This document shows, one piece after another, positions 60,020-64,000 of a stretch of 64,000 bases of DNA (position 1 is the first letter of the stretch; every line of letters begins with the position of its first letter). The notes beneath the pieces are model-generated. The model ran no database searches and was not told where the DNA came from. It was given only the letters and a program-made list of their open reading frames with translations. The DNA is from Chloroflexota bacterium (GTDB taxonomy: Bacteria; Chloroflexota; UBA6077; JACCZL01). The position numbers and the translations under genes are program-made. The stretch is taken from positions 46,654 through 110,653 of the forward strand of contig JAUJPG010000003.1 in NCBI GenBank assembly GCA_030447245.1, in the 5' to 3' direction.

Positions 60020-60760
60020 TCAGACGCGTAGGACGCGGAACTCGATGGCGTACTGACAGCCGAGGCGGCTGCCGGTTCGGGAGGCGGACTCGCGGAGGAA
60101 GCCGTCGGGATCGAAGTCGAAACCGAGATTATCGAAGTAGGCGTGGTGGGCCCGGAGGGAGGCGATGCCGCGGTCCAGGGCGTCGCCGACGTCGCAGGCG
60201 TGGGCCGCGCCTTCGGCGGCGGCGATGAAGATGTAGCGGACGCCGCCCCAAGGCTCGAGCCCCTCGTCGAGCAGCTCGGGGAAGATCCAGCGGTTGCCGG
60301 CGTCGCGCGCGGCGTCGCAGGCGGCCAAACCGACGGCGCGGTGGTCGGCCTGGTTCAAGCCGCCGCCAGGGAAGGCGACATCGAAACTGATGGTGATGAC
60401 CACCTCGGGTTGGTGACGGCGGATCGCGCGGGCCAGGTCACGCCGCAGGTGCAGGCCAGGCTCGATCATGCCATCCTGGTAGCCGAGGAACTGCACGCTT
60501 TCGACGCCGACAAGGCGTGCGCTCTCGATCTCCTCGGCCTCGCGAATGGAGCCTGTCTTCTCGGGAGGCCACGCGCCAATGCCGGCCTCGCCACGGCTGG
60601 CCAGGACGTAGGTGACCTCTTTGCCGGCCGCGGTCCATTTCGCAACAGCGCTCGACGCCCCGTACTCCAGGTCGTCCGGGTGGGCAACGATCCCGAGCCC
60701 CCGCCGCCAGTCCTCGGGCACCGGCTCCAGCGCTGGTTGACTCGTCGACGTGTCCGTCAT
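60020..60760 (-). CDS. PIG-L family deacetylase
   Basis: A 246-residue zinc-dependent N-acetylglucosaminyl deacetylase-like enzyme. The zinc site is GIVAHPDDLEYGASSAVAKW (A-H-P-D-D), and the third ligand is in GGGLNQADHRAVGLAACDAA (D-H). RGEAGIGAWPPEK and SVQFLGYQDGMI are also family-like. Relatives deacetylate GlcNAc-PI, the mycothiol and bacillithiol precursors, or lincomycin-type substrates. The long length and lack of thiol-pathway neighbours leave the substrate open. ATG 60760 has GGAGAGCGC upstream. It may be co-transcribed with the nitronate monooxygenase gene. Confidence 0.88.
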   Translation of the reverse strand: MTDTSTSQPALEPVPEDWRRGLGIVAHPDDLEYGASSAVAKWTAAGKEVTYVLASRGEAGIGAWPPEKTGSIREAEEIESARLVGVESVQFLGYQDGMIEPGLHLRRDLARAIRRHQPEVVITISFDVAFPGGGLNQADHRAVGLAACDAARDAGNRWIFPELLDEGLEPWGGVRYIFIAAAEGAAHACDVGDALDRGIASLRAHHAYFDNLGFDFDPDGFLRESASRTGSRLGCQYAIEFRVLRV

Positions 60761-60893
60761 GCGCTCTCCTCTGAACGGTCTGGCCGCTACTCCGGAACGG
60801 CGGCCAGGGACGGCCGCTCCAGCGGTACCAAGCACCGTGGAAGCGTGGGCGTTGCGAAGCGCACGAGTTCCCCCACCCTGCTCGATCGACCTT

Positions 60894-62159
60894 CTAGCGT
60901 CCCAGGCGGAGAATCTGGGCCATTGAGGCGTAGTACAGCGCGCCGTCGGGGCCGTTGGTCACATCCAGGCGGCAGTCCTCAGCGACGACCTCGGCCCCGT
61001 CGACGCGGTCGAGGCCTGGCGTGGCCAGCCGCAGGCGAGTCAAGTGGCCGGTGTTGACGGCGCAGAAGAACAGGTCTCCGCGGAATTGCGGGAGCTGATC
61101 GCCAGTGTACAGCGCCAGCCCGCTCGGGCCGATCGTTCGCGAGCCAGATTCCCAGAGCGGGTCGACGAACGCCGGGTCGTTACTGGTCCCCTCATGGGCG
61201 GGGAAGCCGTAGTTGCCGCCCGGCCGAACCAGGTTGACTTCGTCGTTGACCTCGCCGCTGTTGTCGGTCGCAAAGACGAGGCCGGTGTCGGATGCGATCG
61301 CCAGGCCGAACGGATTGCGGAAGCCGAGCGCGAAGACCGGCGAGCCGGGGAACGGGTTGTCATCCGGGACGGTCCCATCTGGATTGATTCGAAGAATTTT
61401 CCCGTTCAGTTTGCGCAGGTTCTGGCTGTTCGCGCGGTCCTGGGCATTGCCGACGGTCACGTACAGCTTCCCGTCCGGGCCGAACGCCAGGCGGCCGCCG
61501 TTGTGGCGCCCCTGACGGTGCATCTCGATGTTGTCCAGGATGACCGTCTCGTCGGTGCCAAGATTGTCGCGCTCGGTGTAGCGGACGAGACGGTTGCGCT
61601 TGGGGACGCGATCTTTTCGCGCGGGATCCGGCTCCGAATAGTAGAGGTAGACCCAGTGGTTGCGCTCGAAGTCGGGGTCCAGCGCCAGCCCGAGCACGCC
61701 GGCTTCGGGCCCTTTGGCAATCTCGAGGGTGACAAACGGCTCCGGTCGCAGCCGGGCCGCGTCGCCGACGCGCTCGGCGACGCGCACCCTGCCGGTGAAC
61801 ACCTCGCTGAAGAACAGCCGGCCGTCCGGCGCGAAGACCAGCCCGACCGGCGTGCTGAGGCCGTCCAGGTAGACGCTCGATCGCGGCGGGACGGCGACGC
61901 CGCCGGCCAGGTCGACCGGGCGTGGCAGCGGGGTCGGAGTCGGTAGATCCTTCCGTGCGCGCTCGGTCGGCGTGGGCGTCGCCGCCGCAGCGCGCCAGGC
62001 CGTCGCAGTTGGGGCGGCGCTGGAGCGGCGCTGGGAGCGCACGCGGTGATGGCCAGCACCAGCGCGGCGGCCGCGGCGAAGCACGGGGTCGTCCAGCAGC
62101 GAACCGCCGAGGCGGCAGGGGTGGGGCTCCGGGTGAGCGTCCACTCGGGGCTCCAGCAA
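60894..62159 (-). pseudogene. PQQ-type glucose/sorbosone dehydrogenase lipoprotein, frame break after signal
   Basis: The main frame gives a six-bladed beta-propeller: LSTPVGLVFAPDGRLFFSEV, VLGLALDPDFERNHWVYLYY, RHNGGRLAFGPDGKLYVTVG, LNGKILRINPDGTVPDDNPF and LGFRNPFGLAIASDTGLVFA. This is the soluble aldose dehydrogenase family with its His/Arg active-site segments. The expected secretion signal is in another frame: AAAAALVLAITACAPSAAPA, a lipobox with Cys, between ~62095 and 62020. A one-base shift near 62015 would join them through a Thr/Pro linker. It should be a surface lipoprotein oxidising sugars. The true start is not clear (tRNA-Pro lies just upstream). Confidence 0.75.
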
Positions 62160-62184
62160 ACGGCGGCGAGTCAGGCCTGGGGCA

Positions 62185-62261
62185 TGGTCGGGGGGCGCGG
62201 ATTCGAACCGAGGACCTCATGGTCCCAAACCATGCGCGCTGCCAGACTGCGCTACGCCCCG
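62185..62261 (-). tRNA. tRNA-Pro (anticodon TGG)
   Basis: The minus strand gives a complete cloverleaf of 77 bases including an encoded CCA. The acceptor is CGGGGCG, the D arm GCGC...GCGC with AGTCTGGCA loop, the anticodon arm CATGG-TTTGGGA-CCATG (anticodon TGG, reads CCA) and the T loop TTCGAAT. There are two mismatches, C6-C67 in the acceptor and T50-C64 in the T stem. Confidence 0.88.
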
Positions 62262-62558
62262 CGCCGCGAAGTATAGCCGGCGACCGCGGGCGCGAAGGCC
62301 CGCTCGCGGACAGAGTCCGCGGATGGTGGCGGGACTTCGGACCGAGACGGCGCGTCCCCGTCGTATCGCGGGCAGCGGTTCGTCAGCGGGTGCGCGGACC
62401 TCGAGTGACGCCGTCGCGGTCGGGGCCGAATTGCCGGGCGTGGGGAAGGCGCGGCCTCTCAGCCACCGTAATCGCGGCGTCCTGGCGGGCGGCGCCAGGA
62501 GTGCTCACCCGCCGTTGGCGCGCCTCGAAGTCCCCTTGGAGGTGCAGGACGGGGGTCG
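62262..62558. other. intergenic region with tRNA promoter
   Basis: About 300 bases, no gene seen. A TATACT -10 at 62275-62270 on the minus strand places the transcription start almost at the tRNA 5' end. The -35 is weak (CCTTCG). Confidence 0.45.
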
Positions 62559-63335
62559 CTATTTGCCTTGCCAGTTGGCGGGGCGCTTGTCCAGGAACGC
62601 CCGGACGCCTTCCTGGAAGTCCTCGCTCAAGTAGCAGGACAACATCAGGTCTTCGGCGCTCTCGAGCTCAAGCTTGGCCACCACTCGACGGGTCGCTTCC
62701 TTGATGGCGCTGAGGGTCAGCGGCGCGAAGCCCGCCATCTTCGCCGCCAGCTCGCGGACGCGGCCTTCCAGCTGGTCGGCCGGCACGACCTCGTCGACCA
62801 GCCCGATCGACTGGGCCTCCTCGGCGCCGATCAGCTTGGCGGTCATGATCAGGTTGCGAGCGCGGACTGGGCCGATCGCGGCGGCCAGGCGCGAGTAGTT
62901 GGTCGGGTTTGGGAAGTTGCCGAGGGTCCGGGCGACCGGCACGCCATAGCGGGTGCGCTCGGCGGCGATCCGGACGTCGCACATCAGCGCCATGAACAGT
63001 CCGCCGCCGACCGCGTCACCCTGGACCATCGCGATCGTCGGCTTGCGCATGCGGTACAACCGGCCGAGCGAGCGGTCGATCCTGGCCTCGTAGCCCAGCG
63101 CGTCCTCGCGGGTCTTGAACTCGAGGAACTGGCGGATGTCGGTGCCACTGACAAAGGCCTTGTCGCCGGCCCCGCGCAGGACCAGCAGCCGCGCCGCGGG
63201 GTCCTCGTCAACGCGCTCGCACGCCTCGCGCAGTGCCTCGTACATCTCCCAGGTCATCGCATTCCGAGCCTCGGGCCGGTTGAACGTCAGCCACGCAACC
63301 GGCCCGTCCTGCTCGAAGATGGCGTGTTCAGTCAT
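62559..63335 (-). CDS. enoyl-CoA hydratase/isomerase family protein
   Basis: A 258-residue crotonase-fold enzyme. It has VAWLTFNRPEARNAMTWEMY, FVSGTDIRQFLEFKTRED (oxyanion hole) and IAMVQGDAVGGGLFMALMCD (second oxyanion hole and active-site loop), then GVPVARTLGNFPNPTNYSRL and AKLIGAEEAQSIGLVDEVVP. In the catalytic loop the usual Glu positions of hydratase 1 are not both present (LGNFPNPTN where LG-x-x-P-E/G-G is typical), so another CoA reaction is possible, such as decarboxylase, isomerase or carnitinyl-CoA-like. It lies 20 bases downstream of the CoA-transferase gene on the same strand, so the two probably act in one pathway. Confidence 0.87.
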   Translation of the reverse strand: MTEHAIFEQDGPVAWLTFNRPEARNAMTWEMYEALREACERVDEDPAARLLVLRGAGDKAFVSGTDIRQFLEFKTREDALGYEARIDRSLGRLYRMRKPTIAMVQGDAVGGGLFMALMCDVRIAAERTRYGVPVARTLGNFPNPTNYSRLAAAIGPVRARNLIMTAKLIGAEEAQSIGLVDEVVPADQLEGRVRELAAKMAGFAPLTLSAIKEATRRVVAKLELESAEDLMLSCYLSEDFQEGVRAFLDKRPANWQGK

Positions 63336-63355
63336 GCAGCCCCCTTGACGTGTGC

Positions 63356-64000
63356 TTAGATCGCCTCGGCGCGTCGGAGTGCGTCGATCTCGACGTCGGT
63401 GTACTCCAGCTCGCGCAGGATCTCGTCGGTGTGCTGGCCACGCTCCGGGGCAGCCGTGTGGATCGCGGGCGGCGTCCGCTCCAGGTTGACGCCGTGGCCG
63501 CTGAGGTGGATCGGGCCGCGGGCCGCGCTCTCGACCCGGCTCGACGTCGGCAGCGTCTTGACCTGCGGATCGTCGAAGGTCTGCTTCACGTTGAGGATCG
63601 GCCCGGCCGGCACGCCGGCGTCGTTGAGCCGCTCTTGCCATTCGGCCATGTCGCGCCTGGCCAGACGGCGCTCGATCTCCTCGGTCAGCTCCTCGCGGTG
63701 CTCGCGGCGGATGTCGCCGGTCACAAACCGCGGATCGCTGATCAGCTCCTCGGCCTCGAGGGCGCGGCACATCCGATGGTACAGGCGGTTGTTGGCGGCC
63801 TGGATGATGATGCTGCCGTCACGGCACTTGAAGACGCCGGTCGGTACGCCGACCGGGTGGTAATTGCCGGCCTGGCCGGGGACCTCGCCGTCAACCAGGT
63901 ACCGCGCGGCCTGCAGGTCCATCAGGCGGATCATCGCCTGCAACAGCGAGGTGTGAACCCATTGGCCGCGGCCTGAGCGCTCGCGCTCGACGAGCGCGAC
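63356..64000 (-). CDS. CaiB/BaiF family (class III) CoA transferase, C-terminal part
   Basis: The last 214 residues of a formyl-CoA transferase-like protein; the 5' end lies outside the window. Visible are RERSGRGQWVHTSLLQAMIR, the conserved G-x-G-Q-x-V/I-D/H-x-S/A-L-x-x-A block, and NYHPVGVPTGVFKCRDGSII. DPRFVTGDIRREHREELTEE, AEWQERLNDAGVPAGPILNV and the substrate-domain end also follow the family. These enzymes move CoA between carboxylic acids. With the neighbouring crotonase it suggests CoA-dependent degradation of an acid such as carnitine, oxalate or a dicarboxylate (inference). Confidence 0.9.
   Translation of the reverse strand, partial: VALVERERSGRGQWVHTSLLQAMIRLMDLQAARYLVDGEVPGQAGNYHPVGVPTGVFKCRDGSIIIQAANNRLYHRMCRALEAEELISDPRFVTGDIRREHREELTEEIERRLARRDMAEWQERLNDAGVPAGPILNVKQTFDDPQVKTLPTSSRVESAARGPIHLSGHGVNLERTPPAIHTAAPERGQHTDEILRELEYTDVEIDALRRAEAI

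Noticed and set aside
1..64000. CRISPR array, integrase, transposase or prophage structural genes
   Set aside because: No regular spaced repeats and no recognisable integrase, transposase, capsid or terminase sequence were found.

Overview
The window is 64 kb of very GC-rich bacterial DNA, roughly two-thirds G+C, with no rRNA. GTG and TTG starts are common, genes are tightly packed, and 4-8 base start/stop overlaps (TTGA, GTGA, ATGA) recur. Gene content suggests a Chloroflexota member, perhaps close to Thermomicrobia/Sphaerobacterales. Supporting genes are a family B DNA polymerase with a primary-type sigma factor, DUF4352 secreted proteins, Nramp-like and OPT transporters, a NiSOD-SodX pair and GT-C membrane glycosyltransferases. 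This placement is inference from gene families, not from a marker-gene tree.

Layout. 1-2.1 kb: the 5' end of an alpha/beta hydrolase, then a three-gene operon (small protein, one-TM holin-like protein, sigma-70-like factor) behind a good promoter that carries a perfect LexA-type GAAC-N4-GTTC palindrome. 2.1-7.1 kb: HAD hydrolase, AIR-synthase-like protein, an SGNH/MBOAT acylation pair and a VOC protein. 7.1-11.4 kb: family B DNA polymerase, a 40-residue basic protein missed by ordinary ORF length cut-offs, and a group 1/2 sigma factor with a strong promoter and a terminator-bearing leader. 11.5-17.8 kb: frameshifted DHA2 MFS transporter, orphan DNA methyltransferase, FHA-protease fusion, VapBC module and an atypical SDR. 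17.9-26.1 kb: heterodimeric ABC exporter, CBS protein and a pyruvate dehydrogenase E1alpha/E1beta/E2 operon. 26.3-38 kb: a two-component system whose histidine kinase reads through into a sulfatase-like domain, a DUF4352 protein, nucleoside hydrolase, four-carbon acid sugar kinase, and a GH3/Ser-Thr kinase operon. 38-43 kb: damaged Nudix and isoprenylcysteine-methyltransferase-like genes and two GT-C glycosyltransferases. 43-54 kb: DedA protein, atypical Nramp transporter with a small membrane partner, and a six-gene operon (OPT transporter, aminopeptidase, DUF917, DUF1177, AroM, dipeptidase E) with a decayed RpiR-type regulator at its head. 54-64 kb: aminotransferase V, Uma2, Gfo/Idh/MocA, NiSOD with SodX, nitronate monooxygenase, PIG-L deacetylase, sugar dehydrogenase lipoprotein, tRNA-Pro, enoyl-CoA hydratase and a partial CaiB-type CoA transferase.

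At least six genes show a single clear reading-frame break with good homology on both sides (MFS, E2, GH3, Nudix, isoprenylcysteine methyltransferase, sugar dehydrogenase). Some are probably assembly indels in GC-rich sequence, so frame-dependent claims here, including the kinase-sulfatase fusion, need checking against reads.

The two best candidates for undescribed systems are the LexA-box sigma/holin-like operon (0.26-2.1 kb) and the peptide or amino-acid-derivative uptake and hydrolysis operon built from DUF917, DUF1177 and AroM proteins (46.8-53.6 kb).
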